DNA of 64,000 nucleotides from Candidatus Latescibacterota bacterium (GCA_022826515.1 JAJDUT010000080.1:62001-126000), one strand, 5' to 3'; counted from the stretch's first letter, positions 7,952-17,556 are shown. Numbers and translations: made by a program. The notes: generated from the sequence alone by a model not told the origin.

Positions 7952-9433
7952 ATGATTACCCCGCAAAAGATGTTCAAGGGGTTTTTCTATACCTTGGGCA
8001 CGGGCTATGCGGCGCGGCTGTGCAGCGTGGGACTGACGGTCCTGATCAAAAGGCAACTCGAGCCCAGCGTTTTTGCCGATGTGTTTTTGGGCGTGACGGT
8101 CTTTACCATGCTGTCCAGTCTGCGCGAATTCGGCCTAATGCACGCGCTGTTGCACTTCCAAGACCGGGTCGAGGAATTCGTCGGCACGCATTTTGCGCTG
8201 AATGTCTGTATTACCCTGCTGTCGTGTTTGTTGACTAGCGGGGTCGTCTTGGCCTTGACGTTGCTTTTCCCAGCGGATTTTTCTTGGACTTTCGCCCAAG
8301 TCGCGTGGGTGCTGACGGCGCTGCACTTTGTGCGCCAACTGAGCCTGACTTCAGAGGCTCTGCTGAGGATGGATTTTGAGTTTGGCCGGCTCTCCCTGTT
8401 GCACGGTCTAGGGACGCTGTTGGCCCTGGGCAGTGCGCTGTTGGCGGCCCGCGCCGGGTGGGAAGAGTGGAGTCTGATATTGGGGGGGTGGACTACGTAC
8501 TCGGTGCTCAGCGTGGTGTACGTGCTGTTTTTTTCTACTGCTACTTGGTGCAGCCGTCCCCTGCGTCGCGCCTCCTTGCACTTTGACTGGGTTTGGGCGC
8601 GCCGCTTGTTGGGCTATGGCGTGTGGATTTGGATTGGCTGGGTGTTGCAGATTTTTATTTGGTGGTACGACAAATTGGTCGTGCGCTTGGTAGTAGGCGA
8701 TACGGCGCTCGCGCTCTACGAGACGGCGTGGTGGCTGGTGCAGATTCCCACTGCGGTCATCGCGCATATCATCTTCAACTACAGTAGTGCCCTGTACTCG
8801 CGGTATCAACACGAGCGCGAGCGATTAGGCGAGTTGTTCTCCAAGATGATCAGCCTAGTGCTAAGAGTGTCGGCTCCGGTGTCGTTGATTTTGGTTTTTA
8901 ATGCCCGCGAAGTAGTCACCCTTTTAGGCGGCCAATGGGCTGGGTCGGCGCGCATCGTGGTTTGGCTGGCGGCGTATGCGCTGTTGCGCCCGCTGCTCAG
9001 CGATGGATTTAGCCTACTGTGGGCCGTAGGGGCGACGCGCCGGTCCGCGTGCATCGTGGGGATGCAGGGGGTAGTGGCTCTTTTTGCCGTCCCGGCGCTG
9101 GCCGTGTTGTGGGGTGCGGAGGGTGTGGCGTACAGCATGGGCGCGGTGGCTGGCGTGGGTTTTTTAGGACTGTGCGTTGGCCTGCGCTCCTATGTGCGCG
9201 TCAATTGGTTCAAGGTATTGGCTGCGCCGGCTGTGGGATTGTTGGCCGCCGCGGTATGTGGATGGTCGTACGACCGTTGGGCCTTGGATTATGTGGTGGG
9301 CGATTTTGTCTTGCGGAGTGGGATTATGGCGTTGGCGTACGGGATTGTTCTCGGAATACTAGAGCGCCGCACCATCGTCGAGGAGCTTGGGCACTTGCGC
9401 CGCATTATGCGCGGGAGCGAGGAGGAGGAATAG
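7952..9433 (+). CDS. Oligosaccharide flippase / polysaccharide biosynthesis membrane protein
   Basis: 493 residues with about 12-14 hydrophobic segments spread over the whole length, and an N-terminal amphipathic start (QKMFKGFFYTLGTGYAARL). This matches the Wzx/RfbX-like branch of the MOP exporter superfamily, which moves lipid-linked sugars across the inner membrane. It starts six bases after the previous stop codon, so it may be in the same transcript. Its end overlaps the end of convergent purN by 29 bases. No glycosyltransferases lie nearby to identify the glycan. Confidence 0.8.
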   Translation: MITPQKMFKGFFYTLGTGYAARLCSVGLTVLIKRQLEPSVFADVFLGVTVFTMLSSLREFGLMHALLHFQDRVEEFVGTHFALNVCITLLSCLLTSGVVLALTLLFPADFSWTFAQVAWVLTALHFVRQLSLTSEALLRMDFEFGRLSLLHGLGTLLALGSALLAARAGWEEWSLILGGWTTYSVLSVVYVLFFSTATWCSRPLRRASLHFDWVWARRLLGYGVWIWIGWVLQIFIWWYDKLVVRLVVGDTALALYETAWWLVQIPTAVIAHIIFNYSSALYSRYQHERERLGELFSKMISLVLRVSAPVSLILVFNAREVVTLLGGQWAGSARIVVWLAAYALLRPLLSDGFSLLWAVGATRRSACIVGMQGVVALFAVPALAVLWGAEGVAYSMGAVAGVGFLGLCVGLRSYVRVNWFKVLAAPAVGLLAAAVCGWSYDRWALDYVVGDFVLRSGIMALAYGIVLGILERRTIVEELGHLRRIMRGSEEEE

Positions 9434-10013
9434 GGATTTCGCCGGCCGCGATCTGCGCGAGCGTCGCCGCGTAGAGGTGGTGTTCCACTGCTAATACCCG
9501 CTTCTGTAACGTTTCGGGCGTGTCTTCTGCTTTCACTGGAACCTTCTCCTGTGCGAGTACCTTCCCGTGGTCGTATTCTTCATCCACCAAGTGGACTGTC
9601 GCTCCGCTCTCGCGCTCTCCAGCGGCCATCACGGCCTCGTGAACCCGCATCCCATACATGCCCTGTCCGCCGAACTTGGGCAACAGGGCGGGGTGGATGT
9701 TCAAAATCCGCCCTTCGTAGGCCGCCAAAACCTCCGTCCCCAGCTTCTTCATGTATCCGGCTAGGCAAATCACTTCGACCTCGTGTCGCTGCATGGCCGT
9801 CAGAATCGCCGCCCCCAGCGCCTCCCCGTGCGTCCGCTCGCTCAGGTGGTACGCCGCGATGTTCGCCTGCCGCGCTCGCGCCAGTGCGCCCGATTGCGAG
9901 TTGTTGCTAATCACCACGCGCGGTTCGGCCGCTAGCGTCCCCGCCTGACAAGCGTCGATGATAGCCTGCATGTTCGAGCCGGTGTGCGAGGCGAGAAACC
10001 CCAGTTTTAGCAT
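9405..10013 (-). CDS. purN: Phosphoribosylglycinamide formyltransferase
   Basis: 202 residues. Transfers a formyl group from 10-formyl-tetrahydrofolate to GAR in purine synthesis. Visible motifs are the phosphate-binding SHTGSN near residue 10, the catalytic LNIHPALLPKF (Asn and His), and ESGATVHLVDEEYDHG with the catalytic Asp. Length is normal for PurN. The ATG follows directly after the arsC stop codon (TAA then ATG), so the two genes are co-transcribed. The C-terminal 29 bases overlap the convergent flippase gene. Confidence 0.93.
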   Translation of the reverse strand: MLKLGFLASHTGSNMQAIIDACQAGTLAAEPRVVISNNSQSGALARARQANIAAYHLSERTHGEALGAAILTAMQRHEVEVICLAGYMKKLGTEVLAAYEGRILNIHPALLPKFGGQGMYGMRVHEAVMAAGERESGATVHLVDEEYDHGKVLAQEKVPVKAEDTPETLQKRVLAVEHHLYAATLAQIAAGEIPIPPPRSRA

Positions 10014-10361
10014 TTAGAAGATGTCCAGAACTTGCTCTGGCGGTCGCCCGAGACGCGCTTGATTTCCTTTGACCACGATGGGCCGCTCGATCAGGATGGG
10101 GTGTTCCACCATCGCCTGAATGAGTTGTGTGCGATCCGTCACCTCGGCCAACCCCAGCGCCGCGTATTCGTCCTCTTTGGTGCGCATCAGTTCCCGTGGT
10201 TCCAGTCCGAGCTTTTGCAAAAGTTCATCTAGGGTTTTGGCGTCCGGCGGCGTCTTTAGGTACTCGACGACGTCTGCCTCTATGCCTTGCTCAGACAACA
10301 AAGTCAACGTCTGCCGGCTTTTAGAGCATTGCGGGTTGTGGTACATCGTTACTTCGGCCAT
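10014..10361 (-). CDS. arsC: ArsC-family reductase (arsenate reductase, glutaredoxin-type)
   Basis: 115 residues, typical length for the glutaredoxin-coupled ArsC/Spx fold. The catalytic Cys12 lies in HNPQCSKSRQTL. The substrate-binding RPIVVKGNQARLGRPPE near the C-terminus matches the arsenate reductase signature. It lies directly upstream of purN with no gap and is divergent from a PhyH gene across a 55-base intergenic region that must hold both promoters. No other ars genes are visible, so it could also be a YfgD-like paralog of unproven substrate. Confidence 0.87.
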   Translation of the reverse strand: MAEVTMYHNPQCSKSRQTLTLLSEQGIEADVVEYLKTPPDAKTLDELLQKLGLEPRELMRTKEDEYAALGLAEVTDRTQLIQAMVEHPILIERPIVVKGNQARLGRPPEQVLDIF

Positions 10362-10416
10362 TTTCTACCCCTGTTGAGTGTTTGATTGCCACCGCAAAAA
10401 GTAAGGTCTTGCCCTC

Positions 10417-11217
10417 ATGCCTACAATAAGCCCGGCGACGCCAGCCGACGCCGAATTCTTTCAGCAAAACGGCTACATCCGTTACGAGCACTTCTTCTCG
10501 GCCGAGGAGATCGCCTCGCTGCGCCAAGCCATTGACCACGCCATTGACACGCATCGCGCCCGCATCAGAGGGGCCGAAAGGGATGGCCGCGTGTCGGAAG
10601 AGTACGAGCGCGTCTTCAATCAGATGGTCAATCTCTGGACCGACTATCCGGCCGCCAAGGAAATTGCCTTCCATCCGCGCTTGGCCGAGACCGCCCGCCG
10701 CCTAAGCGGCTGCCGCCACGTGCGCATCTACCACGACCATGCGATGATCAAACCCCCCGGCCAAACGAGTAAGGAGACGAACTGGCATCAGGACGCTCCC
10801 TATTGGCCGATGGACCCGGTCGGCGCGCTGTCGGCGTGGATCGCGGTAGATGACGTGACCGCAGATAACGGCTGCCTCCACTTTGTGCCCGGCTCGCACC
10901 AGTACGAGCGGCTCGAACCGATCAAGCTCGGCGTTGCTGGCGAGAGCATCGTCGCCAAAATGAAGGAACGGGGCTACGATGTGCCCGAGCCGGTGACCAT
11001 GGACATGCAAGCCGGCGGCGTTACCTTCCACCACGGCTGCACCTTCCACTACGCCGGTCCCAACCAGACCGCTGCACCGCGCCGCGCCTTCGCCATCATC
11101 TACATGCCCGACTATACCACGTTTACCGGGACGCACGACGCGGCTGGCGCGGCCGACGAGATGGAAGCCGGCGGCCCCTGGGACCATCCGCTGCATCCGA
11201 TTCTGGCGGGCGATTGA
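10417..11217 (+). CDS. Phytanoyl-CoA dioxygenase (PhyH) family protein
   Basis: 266 residues, Fe(II)/2-oxoglutarate-dependent oxygenase fold. The HxD iron motif is clear ([12 protein letters not shown], about residues 126-137), and the distal His is in [14 protein letters not shown] downstream Arg ([11 protein letters not shown]) is placed to bind 2-oxoglutarate. LHFVPGSH is the family's central strand signature. The stop codon overlaps the TTG start of the CE15-like esterase. With the dehydratase that follows, it forms a compact plus-strand operon, probably acting on a sugar-derived or natural-product substrate (inference). Confidence 0.88.
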   Translation: MPTISPATPADAEFFQQNGYIRYEHFFSAEEIASLRQAIDHAIDTHRARIRGAERDGRVSEEYERVFNQMVNLWTDYPAAKEIAFHPRLAETARRLSGCRHVRIYHDHAMIKPPGQTSKETNWHQDAPYWPMDPVGALSAWIAVDDVTADNGCLHFVPGSHQYERLEPIKLGVAGESIVAKMKERGYDVPEPVTMDMQAGGVTFHHGCTFHYAGPNQTAAPRRAFAIIYMPDYTTFTGTHDAAGAADEMEAGGPWDHPLHPILAGD

Positions 11218-12449
11218 GACTGCGTCCCATGCCCCCAAGCGAAGCCAATTACGACGAGGCCAAAGTTCCTTCGTACTCGTTGCCCGACCCGCTAACAATG
11301 GCCAGCGGCGAATCCGTGGCCGACGCGGCTGCTTGGACCGAAGTGCGCCGCCCAGAGATTCTCCAGCTCTTCAAAACGCACGTCTTCGGCGAAATGCCTG
11401 GGCCTCTGCCCGGCATCCGTTTCGTTACCACCGAAGAGGGCGAGGCTCTTTCAGGTCGTGTTCTGAGACGCCAAGTCCGCGTGTGCTTTACCGATGACCA
11501 TAACGGCCCGAGCATGGATATCCTCCTCTATCGCCCCGCCGATGCGTCTGGCCCGGTGCCGGTCTTCTTGGGTCTCAATTTCTTCGGCAATCACTCCATC
11601 CAACGCGATCCTAAGATCCACCTCAACACCCGCTGGATGCGCGCCGAGGCGCAAAGTGGCATCGTCAATCACCGCGCCACCTTCAACTCGCGCGGTTGCT
11701 TGGAAAGACGCTGGCCCGTCGCCAAGATCATCGAGCGCGGCTACGGCTTGGCTACTATCTACTGCGGCGACCTCGATCCCGACTACGACGATGGCTATCA
11801 AAACGGCGTCCATCCGCTGTTCTACCAAGAGGGGCAAAACCGGCCCGCCCCCGACGAGTGGGGTGCCATCGGTGCGTGGGCGTGGGGCTTGAGCCGGGCT
11901 GTGGATTATCTGGAAATCGACCCGGACTGCGACGACGAGCGGGTCGCCGTGCTCGGCCACTCGCGGCTGGGCAAGACTGCGCTGTGGGCTGGTGCCTGCG
12001 ATCTGCGTTTTGCCTTGGTCATTTCCAACGATTCCGGCTGCGGTGGGGCGGCCCTGTCGCGGCGGCGCTACGGCGAGACCGTCGCGCATATCAACCACGC
12101 GTTCCCGCACTGGTTCTGCGACAATTTCAGACGCTATAACGATGCCGAAGACGAATTGCCCGTAGATCAGCATCAGCTCTTGGCCCTTTGTGCGCCGCGT
12201 CCGCTCTACGTGGCCAGCGCCGTTGAGGACCGCTGGGCCGATCCGCGCGGCGAATTCCTCGCGGCCCTCGCCGCCGATCCCGTCTATCGCCTGCTCGGGA
12301 CCGACGGCCTGCCTGCCACGCAGATGCCCGCCGTTGATCAGCCGGTCATGGGCCAGATTGGCTACCACATCCGCAGCGGCGGCCACGACCTCGCCGAGTA
12401 CGATTGGGAGCAATACTTGGACTTTGCCGATCGCCATTTGGAGCGTTAG
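11214..12449 (+). CDS. Glucuronoyl-esterase-like (CE15-type) alpha/beta hydrolase
   Basis: 411 residues from TTG at 11214, whose TTG overlaps the preceding TGA; an ATG five codons on (11229) is an alternative start. The nucleophile motif [11 protein letters not shown] matches the G-x-S-R-x-G-K serine motif of CE15 4-O-methyl-glucuronoyl methylesterases. [14 protein letters not shown] and a late SGGHDL fit the catalytic His region. CE15 enzymes cut ester links between glucuronate side chains and lignin or other alcohols. No clear signal peptide is seen, so the enzyme may be cytoplasmic and act on imported fragments. The neighbours are a PhyH oxygenase and a sugar-acid dehydratase. Confidence 0.82.
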   Translation: MRLRPMPPSEANYDEAKVPSYSLPDPLTMASGESVADAAAWTEVRRPEILQLFKTHVFGEMPGPLPGIRFVTTEEGEALSGRVLRRQVRVCFTDDHNGPSMDILLYRPADASGPVPVFLGLNFFGNHSIQRDPKIHLNTRWMRAEAQSGIVNHRATFNSRGCLERRWPVAKIIERGYGLATIYCGDLDPDYDDGYQNGVHPLFYQEGQNRPAPDEWGAIGAWAWGLSRAVDYLEIDPDCDDERVAVLGHSRLGKTALWAGACDLRFALVISNDSGCGGAALSRRRYGETVAHINHAFPHWFCDNFRRYNDAEDELPVDQHQLLALCAPRPLYVASAVEDRWADPRGEFLAALAADPVYRLLGTDGLPATQMPAVDQPVMGQIGYHIRSGGHDLAEYDWEQYLDFADRHLER

Positions 12450-12451
12450 CC

Positions 12452-13612
12452 GTGCAAATACAATCCATCCGCGTCGTTGATCTCAAGATTCCACGCAATC
12501 CGCCCAAAACCGCGCCCCGCCGTCCCTCTTGGAACCAGAGTTCGCCGCGTTCGTTGCCGATTAACAAGTATCCAGAATTTTCGCGTCTTCCCGGCCAGAT
12601 GCCGGGCATGGGCGGTGGCCCCGTCTGGGTGCAGATCACGGCTGAAGATGGCACTTGGGGTTTGGGCAACTGCTCCTTTGGTGCGCCGGTTGCCGCCATC
12701 GTCGAGCAGGTTTTCGCGCCCCTGCTGACGGGCCGCGATTGTCTGGCCACGGAATTTCTCAACGACCTGATGTGGCGCGCCGCTCAGCGCCTCGGTCATG
12801 CTGGGACCGCAGCCGTTGCCCAAAGCGGGATCGATTTGGCGCTCTGGGACCTCAAGGGCAAGCTGCTGGGTCTGCCTGTGTATCGCTTGCTCGGCGGCCC
12901 CTGCCGCGACCATCTCGAACTCTACGCCACGGGCGACGATCTCGACTGGGGTCTCGAACTGGGGTTTAGCGCCTTCAAGGTTACCAATCCGGTTCACTAC
13001 CGCGAGGGCCAAGAAGGTCTCAATCGCCTTGAAGACAAAATCGCCCAAGCGCGCGAGACCATCGGCCCGGACTGCGAGCTGATGCTCAACGCGGTCATGT
13101 CCTACAACGTCGAATACGCCGTCCAAGTCGCCGAGCGGCTCAGGCCCTACCAGATGCGCTGGATTGAGGAACCGCTGATTCCCACGGATCTCGAAGGGCA
13201 CATCGCGCTCAAGCGGGCTGCTCCGTACGTGCCCATTGCCACCGGCGAGGACCACCACGGCCGTCAGGCCTTCCGCCAGCTAGTCGAACACCGCTGCGTC
13301 GATGTGCTGCAACCGGATATTAAGTGGTGCGGCGGGCTTTCCGAAGCGGTCAAGATCTACTACATCGCCGAAGCCGCCGGCCTTGTCACCATTCCTCACG
13401 GCGGTGCCAACAGTGCCTACGGCCAACACTTCGCCTTTGCCTTTCCCGAGTCTCCGATGGCCGAGTTCTGGCTCGGCTCGCCCCCGGGCATTCCCTTGGA
13501 TGAAGTTCACACCATACCGGGTACGGCCGTGCCCCAAGATGGTCGCTTGGTCCCTTCGGACGCGCCGGGTTTTGGCATGGAAATAGCAGACGAGTGGATC
13601 GCACCGCGCTAA
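12452..13612 (+). CDS. Enolase-superfamily dehydratase, L-rhamnonate-dehydratase-like
   Basis: 386 residues from GTG at 12452, two bases after the esterase stop. An in-frame ATG at 12404 lies inside the esterase gene and adds no family sequence. The closest remembered family is rhamnonate dehydratase: IDLALWDLKGK, VYRLLGG, YATG, RWIEEPL, GEDHHG, QPDIKWCGGL and IPHGG all fit. The catalytic Asp/His dyad (QPD and PHG) is kept. Two metal ligands are Glu239 and Glu266. The first, normally Asp (LMLDCWM in E. coli RhmD), is Asn213 here (LMLNAVM). It probably dehydrates an acid sugar, with the esterase and PhyH genes as operon partners. The Asn change makes substrate and activity uncertain. Confidence 0.85.
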   Translation: MQIQSIRVVDLKIPRNPPKTAPRRPSWNQSSPRSLPINKYPEFSRLPGQMPGMGGGPVWVQITAEDGTWGLGNCSFGAPVAAIVEQVFAPLLTGRDCLATEFLNDLMWRAAQRLGHAGTAAVAQSGIDLALWDLKGKLLGLPVYRLLGGPCRDHLELYATGDDLDWGLELGFSAFKVTNPVHYREGQEGLNRLEDKIAQARETIGPDCELMLNAVMSYNVEYAVQVAERLRPYQMRWIEEPLIPTDLEGHIALKRAAPYVPIATGEDHHGRQAFRQLVEHRCVDVLQPDIKWCGGLSEAVKIYYIAEAAGLVTIPHGGANSAYGQHFAFAFPESPMAEFWLGSPPGIPLDEVHTIPGTAVPQDGRLVPSDAPGFGMEIADEWIAPR

Positions 13613-13615
13613 GGC

Positions 13616-14044
13616 ATGGCTGAACAGTTCGACCTATCCACCAGCCCCGGCACCAGCCAGCGCCTAGTTTTTGCCCTATTGGGCATTAGCCAGTTGATAT
13701 TGAGCACCATCGCCTTCCAGCGCGGTGGCTTTGTGTATGGACTCGCGGTGCTCGGCGGCGGGATCGCGGCGTTCTGCGCGGCGGCGTTCTTCGTCCACCG
13801 CCTCCATCGGCGCTTGGTCTGGCTGGGACCGGAAGGCGTGACTGTCGAAGAGGGTTTGTTTGGCCGGCAGACGCTGGTGTGGGCCGAGGTCAAAAAGGTG
13901 AGCCTGTCGCCGGCCGCGACCGTATTCCACGCGGAGACAGGTGAGGATATAGTCCTCCACAACGCGGGCAATCAACCGTCGGATATTGACCCATTTTTAG
14001 CGCGGGTGCGCGCCTTGGTAGAAGAGTACGAGTTGAACGGTTAG
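13616..14044 (+). CDS. Small membrane protein with two TM segments and a PH-like tail
   Basis: 142 residues. Two hydrophobic segments (about 17-36 and 39-60) are followed by a short basic HRLHRRLVW stretch and a soluble beta-rich C-terminal half (EGVTVEEGLFGRQTLVWAEV) that resembles bacterial PH-like domains. It starts three bases after the dehydratase stop and is convergent with the thioredoxin-like gene, one base apart. No function is known. Confidence 0.6.
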   Translation: MAEQFDLSTSPGTSQRLVFALLGISQLILSTIAFQRGGFVYGLAVLGGGIAAFCAAAFFVHRLHRRLVWLGPEGVTVEEGLFGRQTLVWAEVKKVSLSPAATVFHAETGEDIVLHNAGNQPSDIDPFLARVRALVEEYELNG

Positions 14045-14045
14045 C

Positions 14046-14489
14046 CTACTCGGCAGACTCTTCCTGCTTGGCTTGGGCGGCAAGGTGGGTTTCGATTTTG
14101 CCGACGATCTCAGCGGCGGAGTTTTGCTTGGTCACTGTTTCCAGCAGGGTGTGGTCTTGGGCGTTGATGAGTAGGACGAGGCCGGTTTGGTTGTTGGCCT
14201 TGAAGTGGTCTTCTACGTCGAGGGCCGCGGCAAGCAGGCGGGCTTGGGATGTCAGCGTTGAGTCGGTGACGTCCAATTGGACGAAGAGGACCGGCTGTTC
14301 GGCCACCCCGGCCTGGACTTCTTCGAGGATGGGCACGAGGGCCGTGCAGGAGCCGCACCAATCGGCGTGGACTTTGACTACGTACAAGGCGGGGTCGCCT
14401 TCGCCTTCTACGGGGACGGTGCCAGCGAGGGTGGGGGCCGGGGCTAGCAAAAGGGCTAAGGCGGTGAGGGTGAGGACGTATTTCAGCAT
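14046..14489 (-). CDS. Exported thioredoxin-like protein
   Basis: 147 residues from ATG at 14489, preceded by GGGAGC; the longer in-frame reading from 14600 lacks a plausible start context. An N-terminal signal peptide (MLKYVLTLTALALLLAPAPTLAG) is followed by a thioredoxin domain with the redox motif HADWCGSCTAL. CGSC differs from the usual CGPC. It should act in the periplasm as a disulfide oxidoreductase. The C-terminal tail is charged. It converges with the preceding small membrane protein gene. Confidence 0.8.
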   Translation of the reverse strand: MLKYVLTLTALALLLAPAPTLAGTVPVEGEGDPALYVVKVHADWCGSCTALVPILEEVQAGVAEQPVLFVQLDVTDSTLTSQARLLAAALDVEDHFKANNQTGLVLLINAQDHTLLETVTKQNSAAEIVGKIETHLAAQAKQEESAE

Positions 14490-14701
14490 GATTTGCTCCC
14501 TATTTAAGAAGTTGTGGTGTGGTCGAGTTAGGTCAGTCCGTCGAAAGACGCCCTGACTTGCCAAGGGGTTCCTCGATCTTAGGGTAATTCTCGATTGCAT
14601 TCAACCGCAGCTAGGCAACGAGCTTACGCAAGTAGTCGCGGAATTCGACGGTGTCGGTGATATTGTTGCCGCCGAATTCCAATTCGAGCCTCCGTTATTT
14701 G

Positions 14702-16228
14702 TCAAGGCGCGTATATATTGCGCGACCGGTACTGAAAGAAGATCATCCGCCGATTCTGCTCCCCCGTCCACGGATACGCTCCGTGCGTCTGCGCCGATGC
14801 GAGGAACAGCAGCACGTCGCCCGCCTTCATGGCTACGTGTTTGACCAGCCCCATCTCGTTATCACAGGTGCGAATGCCGTCGGGCATGGGATAGGCAGTT
14901 TTGTGCGAGCCGGGCACGCAGACAAACCCCCCGTCGGCCGGCGTTACATCGCGCAATTGCCAAGCCACGTTGAGGTATTCGGCGTACACGCGGCCATTCT
15001 GCTGTCGGTAGTGATTGCCCACCTTGGCCGGCGTGCCGGCCGCGTGCAAAAAGTGCCCAGACGACCCTTTCCCGGATAGGAAGCCGCTGCACATCATGCA
15101 CTCAAAGCCGCTGCCCATGATCCAGTTCAGGCGTTGGACGAGCGCCGGATTGGCGATCATGCGCTGGAACGGCTCCCCATAAGGCGCAGGCAATGCCCAC
15201 GGGTTGCCCATGGACGAGCGGCCGACCCCAGTGCCGGCCAGTGGCGTTGAATCGCCAGCAGCCGAGCCGCCGTGGCTGATCCGGTCGGGATTATTGTCGA
15301 TGGCTTCGTTGGCCGCGGTCAGCCATTCCTCATCCATCACGCCGCGCAAAACGAGGTGGCCGCACAGATCCCAGTGGAAAAATTCCTGCTCGTCAATATC
15401 GGAATCTGGGTCGCGGATGTAGATCGAGGGATGGAAAACCCCCGGCTCCTCTGCCAGCCAAACCTTTTCACCGTCCGAATGCACCACCGGCGGCGGGTAC
15501 GGGCGGTTGGGATTGTGCAAGACGGCGCGCTCGATATCGGTCAGATCGTCGGCCCATTCGGGCAGCGCGCTGTCCTCGCCGTGGATTTCGGATGCTGCTC
15601 CCGGCCGCACGCCCGTGCTGATGTACCCGCATTCGAGCAGGCGTTGCGGCCCTGCGCCCTGCCAAGGCCGGACGCCGCGCATCAGCGAGTCGGTGCAGAG
15701 CAAAAGATCGCCCGCCTGCAAGACCGGCTGTTCGACGAGTCCCATCGGATCGGTTCCGTCCACTAGGTCTTGCGGGGCCGGCACGGTGCTGTTATGGCTG
15801 GCTGGCACTACGACCAAACCTCCGTCCTCTGCGCCTACGTCCGCCAGCGTCCAGAAGGCCCGCACTCCCTGGCAGAAGCGATGCCCGTTGTACTGGCGAT
15901 ACGCCCGCGACCAATCCACCCACTCGTCACCCCCCGACAGATCTGTCGCCTCGGTACATGACTCGACGAGGCACGGCGATTCGTCGAGCCGGACCCCTTC
16001 GCCGCAAATCTGCTCCAGGTACTGCATTAGCACGGGATGCTCGCGCAGGGCGCGCAGGGGATTGCAAACGGGCGATGTCCAGCGCAGCGGCCCGTTGTCA
16101 GACGCTAGTTGGTCCAGGGCCTGATTGCAGGCGTTTAGTTCGGCTGCCGTCAGGACGCCGGGGACGATCATATACCCCGCCACGTCGAAGCGGTAGTTTT
16201 CTTCGTTGGTCATCATCTTGTCGTCCAT
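14702..16228 (-). CDS. Tandem (two-domain) PhyH-like protein
   Basis: 508 residues from ATG at 16228, chosen for the strong GAGGAGG site upstream. Two PhyH-like halves can be seen. The first has DVAGYMIVPGVLT, GGLVVVPASHNS and QAGDLLLCTDSLMRGVRPW. The second has DLCGHLVLRGVMD, GGFVCVPGSHKT and KAGDVLLFLASAQTHGAYPW. The normal HxD iron motif is absent in both: the first half has no obvious equivalent, and the second has FLHAAGTP, like the LHGGG found in the PhyH gene at 61.7 kb. A distal His is present only in the second half. The first half may be structural. It diverges from the enolase-superfamily gene at 16354. Confidence 0.75.
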   Translation of the reverse strand: MDDKMMTNEENYRFDVAGYMIVPGVLTAAELNACNQALDQLASDNGPLRWTSPVCNPLRALREHPVLMQYLEQICGEGVRLDESPCLVESCTEATDLSGGDEWVDWSRAYRQYNGHRFCQGVRAFWTLADVGAEDGGLVVVPASHNSTVPAPQDLVDGTDPMGLVEQPVLQAGDLLLCTDSLMRGVRPWQGAGPQRLLECGYISTGVRPGAASEIHGEDSALPEWADDLTDIERAVLHNPNRPYPPPVVHSDGEKVWLAEEPGVFHPSIYIRDPDSDIDEQEFFHWDLCGHLVLRGVMDEEWLTAANEAIDNNPDRISHGGSAAGDSTPLAGTGVGRSSMGNPWALPAPYGEPFQRMIANPALVQRLNWIMGSGFECMMCSGFLSGKGSSGHFLHAAGTPAKVGNHYRQQNGRVYAEYLNVAWQLRDVTPADGGFVCVPGSHKTAYPMPDGIRTCDNEMGLVKHVAMKAGDVLLFLASAQTHGAYPWTGEQNRRMIFFQYRSRNIYAP

Positions 16229-16353
16229 GAGGTCCTCCTCGCGGTTCTCGGTGGAATTGACCGATCCCTTTGTGATCCTCCGGCAATTTGGTATCATTTT
16301 AGTCCTTGGACAAACGACGCGCAACGGAAACCTTATCGCAGAGGAGGCCCCCT

Positions 16354-17358
16354 GTGAAAATCACTCAAGTAGAGCTATACGAAGTCGAAATCCCGCCGAT
16401 CCCGGCGATTGCCCGCTACTATCCCAAGATTTACGACATCACTCTCTGTCGCGTGCAGACGGACGAGGGTCTAGAGGGTTGGGGCGAGTTCCTCAGCAAA
16501 AAGTCTGCTGGGCAGGAGCAAGCCGACGCTCTCGTGGGACAGGACCCGCTGGCTTTGGACCCGTACAACCGTCCAGACGCTTTTACCTGTGCGCTGCTCG
16601 ACATTGCGGGCCAAGCCTACGGCATTCCGCTGCACCGCTTCTTCGGGGCGCAGGTGCGCGACAAGGTGCCGGTGTCGTACTGGTCGTGCCCTATGACGCC
16701 AGAAGAGACTGCGGCCGAGGCGGAAATAGGGGCTGGGCTGGGCTTCAGCAACCACAAGCTCAAGGCTCGCTCGTGGAATATCGTCGAGACGGTGCGGCTG
16801 ATGAAAGAAGCGGCGGGGGCCAATTACACTGTTGGCGTTGATCCTAACACTGAATTCGCCCTGTTACCCAAGGCCGCGCGCTTGGCGAGCGAGTTGGAGC
16901 CTTTTGGCACGGTGTCGGTCTTTGAAGATCCCATGCTCAAAAACAATCTCGAATGGTACCGCATCCTGCGCGAGAAGACCCACATTCCCATTGCCCTGCA
17001 CTTGGGGGCACCGTCTGGCGTGCTGGCGGCGCTCAAGGCCGAGTGCATTGACTACGTGAATTTGAGCGGCTCGGCGATGGTGGTGCGGAAGGCGGCGGCG
17101 CTGGCGGAGGCTGCGGATGTGCCCTGCTGGATTCAGATGGGTGGGCTGTGTACTGGGGTGCTGGCGGCTTACTCGGTGCATTTACAGGCGACGCTGCCGA
17201 ACGCTACGTTGCCCTGCGACGAGTTGCCTTTTACGCGGGAGGCTGATGTTGTGGCTGAGGGGTTGGCGCTGGAGAAGGGGCACTTTGCCGTGCCGACAGG
17301 GTCGGGGTTGGGGATTAAGGTGGATATGGAGGTGGTGGAGCGCTATCGCGTCGCTTGA
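16354..17358 (+). CDS. Enolase-superfamily enzyme, mandelate racemase/muconate lactonizing type
   Basis: 334 residues from GTG at 16354, preceded by GAGGAGG at 16341-16347. An alternative upstream reading from 16306 lacks a ribosome binding site. Family features: a small capping domain, the KxK base motif (HKLKARSW), first metal ligand in VGVDPNTEF and second in SVFEDPM. The third ligand, usually Asp or Glu, would fall in ALHLGAPSG, where no acid is present. The C-terminal loop PTGSGLGIKVDMEVVERY is typical. It could be a racemase, epimerase or cycloisomerase of acid sugars or dipeptides. A 57-base piece homologous to codons in the middle of this gene is found at 21513-21569. Confidence 0.82.
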   Translation: MKITQVELYEVEIPPIPAIARYYPKIYDITLCRVQTDEGLEGWGEFLSKKSAGQEQADALVGQDPLALDPYNRPDAFTCALLDIAGQAYGIPLHRFFGAQVRDKVPVSYWSCPMTPEETAAEAEIGAGLGFSNHKLKARSWNIVETVRLMKEAAGANYTVGVDPNTEFALLPKAARLASELEPFGTVSVFEDPMLKNNLEWYRILREKTHIPIALHLGAPSGVLAALKAECIDYVNLSGSAMVVRKAAALAEAADVPCWIQMGGLCTGVLAAYSVHLQATLPNATLPCDELPFTREADVVAEGLALEKGHFAVPTGSGLGIKVDMEVVERYRVA

Positions 17359-17556
17359 GATGGGCTGTCTGTAGGCATTATGGTCTTCGCACCACCGTAT
17401 ATCGGAAATTTTAATTCGTTCTATCTCATTATATTACAACATGTTATGTGTAATATTGCAGCTTCGCGATATTAGTTTGCGACTGTTTACACGGATACGT
17501 ACCTTCGGGTCAGATAAGGGCGATTATCCGAACCAATTGTTCGAGAATAAGACACC

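Noticed and set aside
11451..12437. 328-codon minus-strand frame opposite the CE15-like esterase
   Set aside because: Shadow frame; esterase motifs on the plus strand explain the region.
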